36,706 bases of DNA from Chara braunii (lineage: Eukaryota > Streptophyta > Charophyceae > Charales > Characeae), in contig BFEA01000340.1 in NCBI GenBank assembly GCA_003427395.1, positions 1,373,420-1,410,125 of the forward strand. The letters run 5' to 3'. A model generated the notes under the pieces. That model searched no databases and was not told the DNA's origin. It saw only the letters and a program-made list of their open reading frames with translations. Position 1 is the first letter of the stretch, and each line of letters opens with the position of its first letter. Positions 10,085-21,777 of this stretch are shown here, piece after piece. Position numbers and translations under genes: made by a program.

Positions 10085-11181
10085 CTATGAGCTGCTGAAG
10101 GGTGAGGAAGTCACGGGGATGACAGATAATGACGGGGACGAAACCCTAGCGCCCGCATCTCGACGTAGGCGAAGGCCGGGCCGGGGAGAGGATTGAGACG
10201 GGGATTCACTTCTTCGGCGGCGTCGGCTTCCCGATCCCTCCACAGTGGCGCCTCCATTTATCTCGATCTCTTCCTGTGGCGGCTCTGGATTAGGCGCCGG
10301 ATTGCCCTGCAACATTTGCGGCGCCGACCCTATTGATTCCTCGATCGGCCGCTTGCCTTCTGCCGCTGCCCGTTTTCTCTGCGCAACGACCTCTCTCTCT
10401 TCCCTGCTCAGTTTGGCAGGACCACTCGACTCACCTGATCCGCCATCTTCCTCCTTAGATTCCTCTTGTTCCGAGCTGACCTCTTCCGACTCGGTGTCCT
10501 CCGACTAGTGATAATCGGGATCGTCCAACCCAACCTCCGACTCTTCCTCCTCAAGCGTTTACTCTCCTTCTGTGTACTGAAGAGGATCGTCCTCCTGGAT
10601 CTCTTCCTCGGCTGCTTCTTCTTCCTCTTCTTCAACTTCCTCGCTGATTTCTCCTATGTTCACTCGCCGGATGAGAGGGTCCCAGAAGGAGAGATCAGTG
10701 ACGTCGATGACCAGGTAAGCGCCTTCGGAGGGATAGTATGGGCTAGTGTGTCCATCCCGGGCCTTTCGTCGCAACGCGAGAAGATCTCCAAAGGTAGATC
10801 GTCCAACAGTTGGGCCAAAAACACCAGCAACTCGTCCGTGATCGAATCCAGGTGGCTGTCACGCACTTCCCCGAACAGGATTCCTAGAAGCTCTCCCTCC
10901 GTGTCCGTCCTCCAGGCCTGGATGATCAATAACTCCACCTCGTCGTCTGGGGTCTCGTCCTCCTCGCTCCTGTCAGTAGACTCCGCCCAATGGAAGACGA
11001 CTTCGAGGAGGCAGAAGCTGAGTGCCCCGTAAGCGTGCCACCACTGTGCCCACTTGGCCACGCCAAGAATCGGCACGGCCAGCAGCCTAATTCTGAAGGA
11101 TAAAGCGGGGTCCAGCGCAGACTGCCAAAACATAGGAGCATCGGATGGAAAGCCGAAGGTGGAGAGGCGGTAACGGTTCAT
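10085..11181 (-). pseudogene. Accessory ORF B, element 1 (broken)
   Basis: It starts at ATG 11181-11179, which overlaps the TGA of ORF A (ATGA). The first part (MNRYRLSTFGFPSDAP..., to about 10740) aligns with element 2 ORF B: DEVELLIIQAWRTD matches EHFVIYYVITRPK, and ITDELLVFLAQLLDD matches FLELIHLELLSISQ. After a frameshift, AYLVIDVTDLSFWDPL parallels TYNAVVIPDYIAQ. The tail is disordered: a Glu-rich tract (about 10650-10560), two in-frame stops near 10560 and 10507, an acidic segment with SEDTESEEVSSEQEE, then a basic end with SGSRRRRRSESPS. The acidic-then-basic composition suggests a nuclear protein, by inference only. There is no signal peptide, membrane helix or known catalytic motif. 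Sequence similarity between the two copies is low, but order and pattern agree throughout. Confidence 0.5.
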
Positions 11182-11657
11182 TGAGGCCGGGCGAAAGGAC
11201 GAAGCTCCGAGAGGAGGACCTTTGGCGCGGTGTAGGAGACCCGAAGCTGGAGATCGATGTCGTTGGCTGTCACGACACGATCGCGCGGCCGAGCCAATAA
11301 TCACACCCACGCAGTCGTGATGTCCGTTGCCCAGCCCCGCAGCTGCCGGAAAATCTCAGTATGCCTTGCCGGTTGTAATGTCGTGATGTCGCCTGTAAAG
11401 ACGACAACGACGGACACATGGCTCTCACCGGGTGGAGACAGGCGTAGGAAGGCCGACACCTCGGCCAATACACGTGCCACCCCGGACTGCGCGAATCGGA
11501 ACTCTGCCGCCATGTGAATGGCCGCTGTACTAAAGAAGGCCGCGAATCGAAGAAGATCCGAACTCAGTCGAGAACGCTGTACTTGCCGGATTTCAGAGAT
11601 GGCTTCCCCGGGTACCATTAGCCGCGCGTTGATGACTTATTCGGTGGAACAACTCAT
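11178..11657 (-). pseudogene. Accessory ORF A, element 1 (broken)
   Basis: Starts at ATG 11657-11655 (MSCSTE) and ends at TGA 11180-11178, overlapping the ATG of ORF B. It would be about 160 residues. It matches element 2 ORF A in order: an N-terminal helical stretch, a M/L-AA start of the core, LSPPGESHVSVVVVF against LPGRETTRVFIEF, GDITTLQPARHTEIFRQL against GDLTILPQENRELARSF, and DRVVTANDIDLQL against HRFTAHEVLLRR. Two in-frame stops are present, TAA near 11639 and TGA 11303-11301, each one transition from a Gln or Arg codon. I recognise no known family, catalytic triad or membrane segment. Confidence 0.55.
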
Positions 11658-11797
11658 GGTGATGGCGAGGGAGACAAGGGTTGAGAAGAAGAAGGATCAA
11701 GGTAGTCGAGATGGTCGTCTTCCTCCTCGTTGTCGAGGGACGACGTGGATGATGGAAGAGAAGGGGAAGATGGGAGAGGGCGAAGGTAGGACACGTG

Positions 11798-13380
11798 TCA
11801 AATGATGGGGCGAGCCGATCGACTTCCCGACACCTCCGACGCAAGTTGCACCGTGTTCACACCACTAGGACCGAGCTCGACTACGTGAAATCGCCTGAAG
11901 AATCGTGGCACTAGCTTACCCTGGCGAGCACATTTCCTCACCTGCACTATGTCCCCTAACTTATACTGGGGCCGCGGTCCAGCGTTCCCATTTCGGGCCT
12001 CGTAGCTCCGGATCTGTCGTCCGTGGGCCATTTCAGTCATTCTCTGTCTTTTTCGAGCTAGCCGGGGGAGGGCTTTTCCATTATATCCAGGTGGTGTTGG
12101 GCCTTGTCTTTGATCGTTGTTCTAGTGGGCCGTCATGGAAGGGCCGTTTCATCATTTAGGCTCGGTAGGGCTACACAGGCCACACTATTGGTCTGTAATT
12201 GGAAGGGGGTCAGACCGGTAGACTCGTGGGGTGTCCCTCGATGCATAGCTAGGATGTGGTCGACGATATTGGGCCAAGGCCTTGTATCTGTTGTTGCGAT
12301 ATTACGTCGTAATGCTGTCTTGATTACCCAGTTGACGTTTTCTATCAGTCCGTTCGATTGCGACATATGGGGAGCAGTATTGCGGACTGAGACACCGTGT
12401 AGGACCAGACTCCTCAAGATTTCCCCTTGGAATTCTGCCCCGTTGTCTGTTAAGATTTCCTCGGTGACACTGTCCTGATGCATCCCAAGAAAACTGTTGA
12501 CATACCGTGCGATTTTCGCCGTTTGTTGCGTCTTACAAGAATACGCCTCAGTCCCTTTCGAAAAGTGATCCACAAACACCAAAAGAAGTGAATATTCACA
12601 ACTATTTGGTCTAGGGGGCACGACAATATCTGTGGTATCCATGCTAACCCTTTGGAACGACCGTTCAACTACGGTGGGCACTATCGATCTAGGCAGCTGA
12701 ATCGGCGCCTTGTCGGTGACACAGACGGGACAGTTTCGGACGATGAATTTAACATCGTCGCGAATATTGGACCAATACCATTCGTTTTTATCGATCGCCT
12801 CCTCCGTGATCCGGACGGCGAAGTGAGCCGCCGTTTCCTCGTGGGCCGACTTAACCCAGTCATACCTCATGAACGGATGAGGCACAGGCATCTAAATCCC
12901 ACTACCATCCGTCTTCCACTTTTCTAACCGTCCCTCGTTCCATCGGTAGTCCCGTGCCCTCTCATTGGCCCTTCTCCGGTCCTCCTTAGTGAAGTCTCGA
13001 AGGGAGTTCCCAACCACCATAGCTATCAAAACGACATTTGTCCATACTACGGCCCTTCTAAATCGTTGGGTCTTTTCCAACCCTTCAGACGTGGCTTCGA
13101 GAAATCGAGCTTCCGTCGGAATTTTATCAGTGCGGCACAAGGGACATAACCAAGATTTAGCCATATTTCTATACTGGATGCAGGAACCGTGATCTCGGGA
13201 GACACCTCGCTGACAGTCTACCCACTCGACATACCCCTCCCCGCTAGGACACATAGGGACCGAGTAGACTCTCGAGATTGCTTCGCAAAAGTAGCAAAAT
13301 TTGTGGGGTAGGGAAAGAAAAGAGGAAGAGGAGAGGGGAGAAAGAGGACCTTCAGGATTACCTCCATGCTCCATCGCCAT
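11798..13380 (-). pseudogene. PHD finger-integrase ORF, element 1 (broken)
   Basis: It begins at ATG 13380, four codons after the RNase H stop (TGA 13395-13393) and in the same frame. Domains in order: a degenerate PHD finger (FCYFC, DCQRG, HGSC, WLCPLC), in which the fourth metal ligand is Gly; a charged linker (RRRANERARDYRW); an integrase HHCC zinc domain ending NCPVC; a DDE catalytic core with D in VSMDTTD, D in LTDNGAEF and E in NGLIEN (34 residues between the last two); and, after frame loss near 12133, a GPY/F-like C-terminal module (YKLGDIVQVRK) to 11798. The stop TAG 12894-12892 aligns with a Trp in element 2. Integrase inserts element cDNA into chromosomes. The extra PHD finger could read histone tails and bias target choice, by inference. 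No chromodomain follows. Confidence 0.85.
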
Positions 13381-13392
13381 CGTGTCTGCCGA

Positions 13393-15450
13393 TCACTTCT
13401 TGGAGGTCCGAGGGAGGATGGCCACCTGGTCGTACGAGGGCTCGCCGGTTGGTTCCAATTCCTTCCACAGACCGGGTGTGATCTCTTCACCCTTGGCCAC
13501 CTTGCTAGGCCGGTACAATCGTGTCAGTCCATCAGCGTTACCGTGCTTCTTTGTCTTCCGGTGGACGATATCGAAATCGTATTCTTGCAGTCGCACAGCC
13601 CAATATCCGATCATGCCCGTGTAATTGGTAAGCCTCTTGAGAGTCAGCAGGGGCTTATGGTCCGTGACAAGGAGGAACTTCTGTTCGTACAAATACGGAT
13701 GGAAGTGTTGAATCCCCTTGACAACCGTGTAGCACTCTCCCTGAGGAGCCGAGTCGTTTTTTTTCTCGCCTAGTACCGTTCGAGAAGTGTACTCGATGAC
13801 GTGTTCGAGACCGTCTTTCCCCTTCTGAGCCAAAATAGTGGAGATTGTTTCGGGCTGCCAGCCCGTAATGAGTATGAATTGTTTCCCCGGATCAGAATAG
13901 GCGCTGTGGCCAAAGCCTCCTTTAAGGTGACAAAAGCCCGTTCACACTTGGCATCCCAACTCAGCGGTTGGTCCTTCCGTAAAAAATTCGTTAGAGACTG
14001 TGCGATTGCTGCAAAACCCTTGATAAATCGATGACAGTACGAGGCCAGTCCCCAACAGGCCCGGACTTGTGTCAATGTCGTAGGCGTAGGGGCATCCCGA
14101 ACGACCCCGACCTTTCCTGAATCCGGTCGTAAGCCTCCCTGGGTCACCACGTATTCCAGGAACGAGATTTCCGAAAGGAAAAACTCACTTTTCTCCAACG
14201 CAATCTTGGAGCCCGAATCATGCAATGCCCCAAGTGTCCACTCGATATGCTGTGCATGCCCGTGGAATGATTCCGAGTAGACCATGATGTCGTCCATGTA
14301 CACGATGGCACAAAAGTTAATCATGCCCTGAGTAAGCCCGGTCTTGTTGACGAAATTATGAAATGTGACGTTCATCGCTCTCTGAAAAGTAGCTGGCGCA
14401 TTGCAAATTCCCATTGGGCAGCGGACCGCTACCCTCGAATAACACAAAGGTCATATTCGGCCGATCCTCCCCCTTGATCAGAATATGATGAAATCCATGG
14501 CGAATATCAAACTTACTGAAGTACTTAGCACACCCAATCGCATCCAACAGATCATCAATCCGGGGAAGGGGTTACACATCCTTAATCGTGATATCATTCA
14601 GCGTCCTGTAATCGATGCAAATGCAAATTGACCCATTTTTTTTCAGGACTAAGACCACGGGAAACGACCAAGGTCCGATCGCCGGTTCGATCCATCCGTT
14701 AGCCTCAAATTCTATGATTCTTTGCACTGGCAATGCCACTTTTCTTTCCGCGAGAGAATACCGGTACGGTTTGTAGTGGATCGGCGGGTGAGTTCCGGTC
14801 TGAATTTCGTGTTGAATGACTAAGGACAGTCCGATATTCGTATCTGTTACGCTGATCACCCCTTGGTATTCGGTCAGAATATCCGCAATCAATTGATGAG
14901 TTTTATTGGGTACATACTGAGGCACATGTAGCTCCTATGGTTGTCCGTGTATGGTAACCGTCACGTGCTTCGTGTCTACTCTGTGGTTGCTCTCCGCAGG
15001 GGGAGTAGAGATGAAGGAGTTGTCCGACCGCCAGGAAGACATGGTGATGACCATCTGAGCATCTTCCTCTCGGATGGCCACGTGTTCTTCTGAGGTCACG
15101 CCATCGCTGATATTCTGCCAGCACACTGGTTTCTCGACGATTTTGATTCCGAGCTCATAGGGTGTAGAGTCGTCGCGCCCAGGGGGTTCCAAAGCTCCGC
15201 TTTCGGCCCCCTGCCATAGTAATCGCACCTCCTTTCCGAAAGACAGCAAGGAACGAGGTGGCCCTGTGATGTCACAAAATGCTCCCTTGTTTTTATATGT
15301 CGAGAGAAGTGGGGCGGTGGCCTAGTATAGGGTCCGAGGAGGTTCCGAAGAGTCGAGCATCTGGGATATTTGTACAAGTGGTTCCCCTAAGATTAACGCG
15401 CGCATTCGTTGTAGATTTCTTTCCGTAAGGACGAACGTTTTCGTGGTCAT
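13393..15450 (-). pseudogene. Reverse transcriptase-RNase H ORF, element 1 (broken)
   Basis: Starts at ATG 15450, directly after a TAG that ends the protease ORF. An N-terminal linker (GEPLVQISQMLDSSEPPRTLY) matches element 2. The RT domain shows PYRYSLAER, GPWSFPVVLV, SKFDIRHGFHH, CPMGICNAPATFQRAMN and the catalytic YMDD in IVYMDDIMV, then LGLASY-type thumb and connection sequence, then RNase H (EHVIEYTSRT, DHKPLLTL, HGNADGLTRL). Damage includes TAG 14937-14935, a TAA at 14574-14572 that replaces the Tyr of KDVYPLPRI, a frameshift near 14430 and another near 13830 at the start of RNase H. RT identity to element 2 is roughly 60% by eye. The ORF ends with TGA 13395-13393. Confidence 0.93.
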
Positions 15451-16496
15451 CTATCGGATTGGGTAACAAATCAGTTGTTGAGCCATATCTTGTATTGCAG
15501 GATCGGCTTCGTCTTCACTGTCAGAGTCACTCAGTAGTTTCAGTTCCTTTCCTCTTTGATCCAATTCGTGGATTGGTTCCTTCCAGGTGATCACCCGAAG
15601 CGGTCCTTTGTTTCCAGGCGGGGGTTTCTGAGTCGAGGGCGGTGTGGTCCGAAGAGTCAACCGCATTTGAAACGTACGGTTTTCCACCCGTGTTTCGAAG
15701 GATGAAGCATCGCCTCTCAAAATCGAGGTTGGCTCGCAATGCGGTGAGGACTGGTAATCCTAGAAGGACATCATAGGTGTTTACATCCAGTACTATAACG
15801 TCTCCTAGTGCGTGAACTTTTCTTAATCGAGACGCGACGTTCGTCATTTTTCCTACCGCTGAGACGAGATGATCTCTTCGTCAAGGTGATCAAATCCTTC
15901 CTTCTTCCTGCCCGTTCTACGACTCTCAATGAGATAGCCTGTACCGCGGCTCCCGAATCGATAACAACGATGTAGGGGATTCCCCATACCTTGATATCGC
16001 ATTCCGCCGATTTCCACGAAATGGCTTTAATTCGCAAGAAATGATCATCTTTTTGAATTATTCCTAACCGTATTGGGTCCGAGGTACTAGGAACGTCCGG
16101 CCCGTCTTCGAGGGCCGGGGCTTTTCCTTTCTGAGCCGCTGACTTGGCGAGAGCAAATCGTTTTCTATTTGCCCTGCAATGATGTAGCATGCGCTCATTG
16201 GCTTGCTCCGATATGGACAACAGGTGTCCGCTTGGCAAAGGAATTCGGTGATCCAGAGCTCGGACGATGTCCAACACATCGATCTCTCCAATAACGAAGG
16301 TGGGACCGCCCGACTCCATTTCTTCCGGAGAAGGTCTCCATTCAGCCATCTCTCGTTGTTCATTGGCAGGCCGGATGGTTCCGATCATTCCCAATCTCGG
16401 GTAACCTAATGCAACCGTGACGTATTGGTCGAGCGGGATAAGTTCCGCAGCTTCTTCAGTAGTGACTATTGCTTCTTCCTCCTTCCATTTCTTCAA
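15451..16496 (-). pseudogene. Pre-protease domain and aspartic protease, element 1 (broken)
   Basis: The N-terminal ~130 residues hold a domain shared with element 2 (GEIDVLDIVRALDHRIPLP, LLSISEQANERML, NRKRF). The protease follows: the active-site triad is DSG in VVIDSGAAVQAIS, and the flap and second half (DVIVLDVNTYDVLLGLPV) lie in another frame after a frameshift near 15850. A third frame carries the Ser/Glu-rich tail ending YPIR and a TAG at 15453-15451, immediately before the RT ORF's ATG. The protease would cleave Gag-Pol. At its start the frame overlaps the end of gag by 41 bp in a different frame, which is either decay or an old frameshift site. Confidence 0.85.
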
Positions 16497-17608
16497 TCAT
16501 CGTGCCCACCCTCCCTGGCCCATTGGCCAGGGGCGCAACGGCCACATGGGCGGTTCCAACTCGAGCTTGTGCAGGTCGGAGCGGACAGTCTCGGGCTATG
16601 TGGCCCGGTTGGTGACATGTGTAACATACGCTCATATTAGTTGCCGCTCCGCCTATGGCCTGAGCGGGGGCGATTCCTGGCGCCCCTGGTGCAACTCTGA
16701 CGGCAATGGGGCGCATCGACCTGATTAACGATTCTATCCTGGCGTTGTGTTCACGTTGTTCCTTCTTACTTTCCTGCATCAAGTTAACCAATGTTCGGGT
16801 TAGTTCTAATATGGCATTTGATTCCCTCGGCCTTGCTGAGGAGTCCGGGGAAGGAGCAAAGGCGGCCATAACAGGCACAGACAATCCCGTAGCTGTATCC
16901 GGTACTGGCCTCTTGGTTGCGATTTGTTCTAGATAGGTGACAGGGCCAGAGACGAAGCCCATGTTTTCAAATTTGTTTTGAAGTGCTGCTAGCTCGGCCT
17001 TCACTTTGGCCAGTTCTGAGGAATCCCTTTCCCTGAGGTAATTCTCTCCTTCTAGGAAACTGGAGCAAATTTTTCTTCCATCTCTTCCGCCGCGGTCATG
17101 ATCTGTTGCAGGGTATGATTGATCGGGGAGAACTGCTTTCGCAATTTCGCCCTCATTGTTCGGGAGCATGTCGATGAATAGGTCTCTCCTTACCTCTTCC
17201 CCTCTCTGTGTTTTGACGAACATCCTATAAAACCTATTACGATATTCAGTAACGGATTCGAGTGGTTTCTGAACCCGGTCTTTGATCATAAAAAGGGCCT
17301 GTTCCGGATGGATATAGTCGAATCGATTTAAGAAATCCCGCTCGAAGGCCGGAAGATCCAACCAAATGTAAGTGCTGAACCAGTGGTGCGCATCCCCTCC
17401 CAACCTGGCGGGGATGTTGATTCGAGCCTCATCATTGTCGTATTGCTGCGCACACAATGTGGCCAGCCATGCTCCGACCAGGTGATGTGCAGGGTAAAAA
17501 AAGATACAAATCAGGTGGAGCCACCGATGCGCGATCTCGGATTGGTGGCATGGGAATAGGTACCCCACCTAGCTGTACATTAGCGTTTTGCACTGGATTG
17601 ACGTTCAT
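16456..17608 (-). pseudogene. gag, element 1 (frameshifted)
   Basis: A likely ATG at 17608-17606 (MNVNPVQN) lies about 155 bp after the PBS. A frameshift at a T-run near 17500 separates the N-terminus from the main 370-residue frame. That frame contains a retrotransposon gag (capsid) domain: IPARLGGDAHHWFS, FERDFLNRFDYIHPEQAL, a coiled-coil stretch (AKVKAELAALQNKFE) and an intact CCHC zinc knuckle CYTCHQPGHIARDC (C-x2-C-x4-H-x4-C) near the C-terminus. Gag forms the virus-like particle and binds RNA. Element 2 gag shows the same order. Confidence 0.88.
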
Positions 17609-17763
17609 GTTGGCGGCCCGTCGACCCGCCGACCTACTCCGGGTCAATATTGGGTCGCGTCTAGTAGGCGCGTTCGTTTGCCTAGGTCGACCGCGGTTCA
17701 CCAGGTCGCTTAACTAGGGGGGGCTATCCACTTGTCAATCCGTGAGGTTGCCACGTGTTGATC

Positions 17764-17772
17764 CTGATACCA
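17764..17772 (-). other. Primer-binding site, initiator tRNA-Met type (degenerate)
   Basis: On the minus strand TGGTATCAG follows directly after the LTR end ...CGTGAGGT. It matches the first nine bases of the plant-type initiator tRNA-Met complement (TGGTATCAGAGC in element 2) and then diverges. It primes minus-strand DNA synthesis and fixes the inner LTR boundary at 17773. Confidence 0.75.
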
Positions 17773-17831
17773 ACCTCACGCCCACTGCGACTTCCGGATC
17801 GGAGTGGGATGGGGCCCCAGAAGTGCGAAAA

Positions 17832-17850
17832 GGGGTGTGCCAAGGATTTT
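17832..17850 (-). promoter_or_regulatory. Conserved U5 box, element 1 5' LTR
   Basis: Minus strand AAAATCCTTGGCACACCCC, about 60 bp before the LTR end. It is one base different from the left LTR copy. Confidence 0.6.
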
Positions 17851-18215
17851 AGGATAGTGGGGGTGGAGTTCAAGGTCGGAACTGAAATCTCCTGTGGCAA
17901 GCCTTAGGGATAGATGTGCAAGATAGCAAGTGCGGGCTGCGTCTGACTTTTATGCCTTGGGGGATGTCATCACCATCCCCGCGAGTTTCGTTGCCGAGGC
18001 CGGGCTCGAATTTGGTGAACCGGCGGAACGCTATGCGTGTCGCGTTGCCTAATTAATCACTGGCGTCGCTCACGACAAGCCTCGGAGTCGAACGAAGCGG
18101 GCCTTAGGCGTAGGCTGTGTGCTCGCCGCTCAGCCTCAGTCCGGGTTCGGCGAACGAACCTCGCGGCTCGGTACTCGGTGTCTTGCTGGCACTCAGAGCA
18201 CGGGGTTCGAGGCCA

Positions 18216-18554
18216 TTAGGGGGCGAGCGCGTGCCACGGGGCCGCCGTCAGGCAGTGAAAAGGCAACACGAGGCGGTAGGGAGGGAAGTCTGTCTCAATG
18301 ATGACAACACCGGGCTCGACGATGACGTGGCTCGCGTGTGAGCTGGGGAATTGGGAGGGAAAAGGGATCGCACTTAAGGCCCGCTTAATGTCCCACTCAC
18401 AGACACGTTGGTTTCGAGTCCGAAAGGGGGATTTTGGAGGGTTGGTGTGGGGTCGTGTGAGAAGACAGACGTTTTTCCACCTCCAGTATTCTCGGAACCG
18501 TTGATGTCTCAGGCTTTCCCGATCCGTGGCGTGGAAGGGAGTCCCATCATCCAT
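18216..18554 (-). pseudogene. LTR-encoded conserved protein, element 1 5' LTR copy (shortened)
   Basis: Same ATG and reading frame as the 7416-6967 copy and nearly identical over the first ~90 residues (MDDGTPFHATDRE, VCEW, VIVEPGVVIIETDFPPY). It then stops after HALAP at 18216, where the left copy runs on another ~37 residues that still match other LTRs. This copy is therefore probably the truncated one, or both ends have drifted. Confidence 0.5.
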
Positions 18555-19586
18555 GTTGTCGGAAATTTGCGAGTTTAGACATGGATTCGAGCGTGGGTCT
18601 TGCAGACACGCGTGTAGGCCATGCCCTTTTTGGTCGAGCCTACACTTATGTGCACGAGATCACGTTCGCAATCGGTTGGATCGGATCGAGTGGCTATCCT
18701 TTGGTCGAGAGATCATCTAATCAGTCGTCATGCCAGCCCAACACGTGGCACTCACGCTCTCGAGTGCGCGTGTCAAGAAACAGACATTAGGAAGGCAATC
18801 GGAGGGTAATCACACATTTGAATCAGCCATCCACTTATCAGCCAAAGCATACATCAGCTAGGACCGCCGAGTTCATTAGACTTTCCTTTCTGCCCAAATA
18901 GGAACGGGGAATTGACATGCATACGTGTGATCCGTCAGAGACAATGTCAACAATCAGGTGATTGGTCCTCCCGATAACTCAGTTTCGCGGACGCACTTTC
19001 CCAATACTCATGCATTAATCAAACTCGAGGGCCGTGCAAATTTCCAGAAAAGCATAAACGAGAGACCGACAAAGGTTTATGCATCAAGCCATGTAACCGA
19101 AGAAGACTACATCATCATAACCCAAGCTCGTCGAGGTCACGTGCAGACAATCATTGTGCCCGATCTCACCATACTGCAGTGAAACAGGAATGAGGAGGGA
19201 AAATCAAGCCGATCACTAAGAAAAACACGAACCAGGGATAGTCATGAGAAAAGAGGGCCGACACCACTTGTCAAAACTACACAGATGAGAAAAAGAACGA
19301 CACCATCCTACACACAAGATCCGAGGGCTGGCAAATCCGTAATATGCATAAGGAGCGCATCCAACCCGAACGCAGAATGGGGATTAGAAAGTGACGAAAT
19401 TTGAATTAAGCTAGCATCCAAAGATTGCGTGAGGAGGGGTGAGGGAAGCGCACGAGTTCGTTCCACGCACACCATAAACAGAAACTTCGAGACGATTCGC
19501 AAGGAGATCCGAAACGGCCGCAACAAGATCGACCAAGGTTGAAACCAAAATTTATTCAGAGGGTTAGAGAAATGTATCTTCCCACA

Positions 19587-19635
<49 letters not shown>

Positions 19636-19896
19636 ACGCCACATCACCACCGATGCGGGCAGTCCGTCTCCTCACACCAACACCGAGTCGTCACCCCGCT
19701 TAGTCCGAGCACGCAAGCCAAGTTCGCCCGTGCGCCACAGTCCGTCGTGGCCCGCACGTCAACCCCGCCTACCCGGCACCAGCTCGTCGGGTCGCCCGAC
19801 TCACTTCTGCTCATCTTCCTACTTAGTACTCGTTAGCCGATCCTCACTGACTGCGCTAACTTCCAAATTCTTAGAGAGAACACTAATCACGCTTGC

Positions 19897-19908
19897 AAAA
19901 TTTATAGC
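19897..19908 (-). promoter_or_regulatory. LTR TATA box, element 1 5' LTR
   Basis: Minus strand GCTATAAATTTT. As the 5' LTR copy, this would be the promoter driving the element 1 genomic transcript. Confidence 0.6.
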
Positions 19909-20647
19909 GTGCATGCTTGCACGAGGAACCCGGGATTATGCTCAAGTGAGAGGAAGGGGAAGAGAAGGAAGTGCCTACGCCTGCATGGCCAAGCCGAGGC
20001 ATGGGGGACGCAGCCACACTCCACGCATTGATCCCGTCATGCAGTCGCTCAGGCCAATTAGAGTGGAGGACGAGGTATGCACGACAAAGGGGGAGAAGGC
20101 GGGGAAACACGAGAGAATCAAGAAGGAGGAGTACAGTTACAATCGCGCCCACCAAAAATTACAGTTACACGCAAGATTAAGGGCGCGATACAGTTAAAGC
20201 CCAGTCCCCACTGCGGTGAGAGGTGCGCAAGCAAGAAGCGCAGTGCAATAAGATTTCAGAGTACCTAAATTCGTAGTCTAAATCCTATTTGCAAAAAGAA
20301 ATTCCGAAAAAACAGAAAAACAATTCCGAGAGCCCGTCATCAGTTGTAAATTTGAAAAAGGACATTCCCGCACGCTAATCGCGCCAAAATTCCCGTCTCC
20401 CATAGCAGAACAAGAAAGAAGCTATGACAACCGTTATTTATCGCATTCGCTAAGGCACTATCACCCTATCGTCTGCGCAGGACTTTCCCGACCCTGGTCC
20501 CGAAAGCCAAAAAGAAAGAAGCGAGGGTATCCATGCAATTTGTCCAGCCGACCCAGATCTATGCATTCCACCCGACCAACCAGTCCCCAACCCTCGAAGC
20601 CACTTCACGCAGAAATTCATGCGATTACAAAAATTAGTTCATCACAT

Positions 20648-21686
20648 ATCCTCTCGGCGTCCCTGTTGCTGCATAAGAAATCGCAGCTGAAGGGATAACA
20701 TGGCATGCAGTTGACTGAGAGCTGCATATTCATAGCTGCATTTAGGTTGGAGCCACACCTATAGGTGTAAGTGGCCCCAAGCTATTGACATAGCACAACA
20801 ACGGTTGGCTAATATCCATGTCTATGTATGCTGTATAGCTCGCTGACAGCTCTCTCCATCCCTCCAACTGGCTAGCCAGAGGATAGTTGCACAAGCATTT
20901 CACCGAGAGCTATAGTTCACCAATAGGTAAGAGCTATAGTCACAGCTGCAGTTAACGTCGGATCCACAACCATAGGCGCACTTAATGTCCTTGCACTATT
21001 ATATAGCAATTCGATTTTTTTCATCACTGCAACTTAGTCTTGCAAAAGAAAGGCAGAAATAGGCATTTAGGACAAGAAACACAGAAATAGGCATCGCTGC
21101 GAATGCAGTTCACTTAGAGCTATAGTCATTGCTGCTGATAGGTGGGAGTCAGGTAATACCCATGTCTATGACATTGTGTGGCATATAGCTCGCTGATAGC
21201 TATCGCAAATCCGTCCAAATGGCTAGCGAGAGGATAGTTGGGCAAACACTTCACAGAGAGCTATCGTCCCTGAGAGCTATAGTCGTAGCTGGAGTTAATG
21301 CTGGAGCCACAACCATAGGTGTGCTTGCTGTCTGTGTCGTATAAAGCTGACGACTTTGGTCATCCCTGCAACTAGCAAAAGAAACGCAGCCGTAGGCATC
21401 GCTGTAGTGTGTGCAGTTCACTAAGAGCTATAGTCATTACTGTTTTTAGGTGGGAGGTGGGAGTCTTAGCGCTAGGCGTACTTGCTTCCCCATGCTATTG
21501 ACATGGAGGTAGCTACTACCGAAGGTGCTTTGTATGTGCTATATGCCTGCATCTAGCTAATTTAGCTAATGGAACTGGAGCCCTACCTGTAGGCCAGGAT
21601 AGCTGCCTGTTCAGTTCAGTGAGAGTTATAGTCATAGCCTCATAGGTGCAGTTAGCTCGGAGCCACAGCCATAGGTGTGACGTGCA
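20648..21686. repeat. Irregular satellite-like repeat built on AGAGCTATAGTC
   Basis: About 1 kb made of degenerate, unequal units. A typical unit has a TTCAC(T)GAGAGCTATAGTCAT start, a GCTGCAGTTA part, GGAGCCACAACCATAGGTGT, a CCATGTCTATG part, ATATAGCTCGCTGATAGCT, and GGCTAGCGAGAGGATAGTTG. The start motif recurs near 20705, 20905, 20932, 21107, 21272, 21421 and 21618. The block abuts the 5' end of element 1 on its left and a loose LTR on its right. No coding frame is supported. Confidence 0.8.
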
Positions 21687-21758
21687 ACCTCACGCCCTGT
21701 GCTGTCTTTCGTTCGGAGTGTTAGGTGTGCGAAAAAAGGCCCAGAAAAACAACAAGAT

Positions 21759-21777
21759 GGGGTGTGCCAAGGATTTT
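21759..21777 (-). promoter_or_regulatory. Conserved U5 box, loose LTR 1
   Basis: Minus strand AAAATCCTTGGCACACCCC, identical to the element 1 5' LTR box although the flanks differ. Confidence 0.6.

Larger units (their letters stand above)
6675..20647 (-). mobile_element. Element 1: full-length, decayed Ty3/gypsy LTR retrotransposon
   Basis: Two direct repeats (6675-9472 and 17773-20647; coordinate offset 11138 in the first half) flank an 8.3-kb internal region coding on the minus strand. The internal order is PBS, gag, protease, RT/RNase H, PHD finger plus integrase, then accessory ORFs A, B and C. The order protease-RT-RH-IN is diagnostic of Ty3/gypsy (Metaviridae). The element is about 14 kb and carries many frameshifts and stops, so it is not autonomous. 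The LTRs differ by roughly 5% by eye outside one identical tract, so the insertion is old. I could not identify a target-site duplication because the outer ~45 bp of the left LTR no longer matches. Confidence 0.92.
17773..20647 (-). repeat. Element 1 5' LTR
   Basis: Direct repeat of 6675-9472. In element sense it starts near 20647 (TGTGATGAAC) and ends at 17773 (CGTGAGGT), next to the PBS. It differs from the left LTR by a longer CT run at 19590-19636, about 37 extra bases near 20343, and scattered substitutions. It is identical to it over about 700 bp (18431-19129). It carries the TATA box, the LTR ORF (shortened) and the U5 box. Confidence 0.92.
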
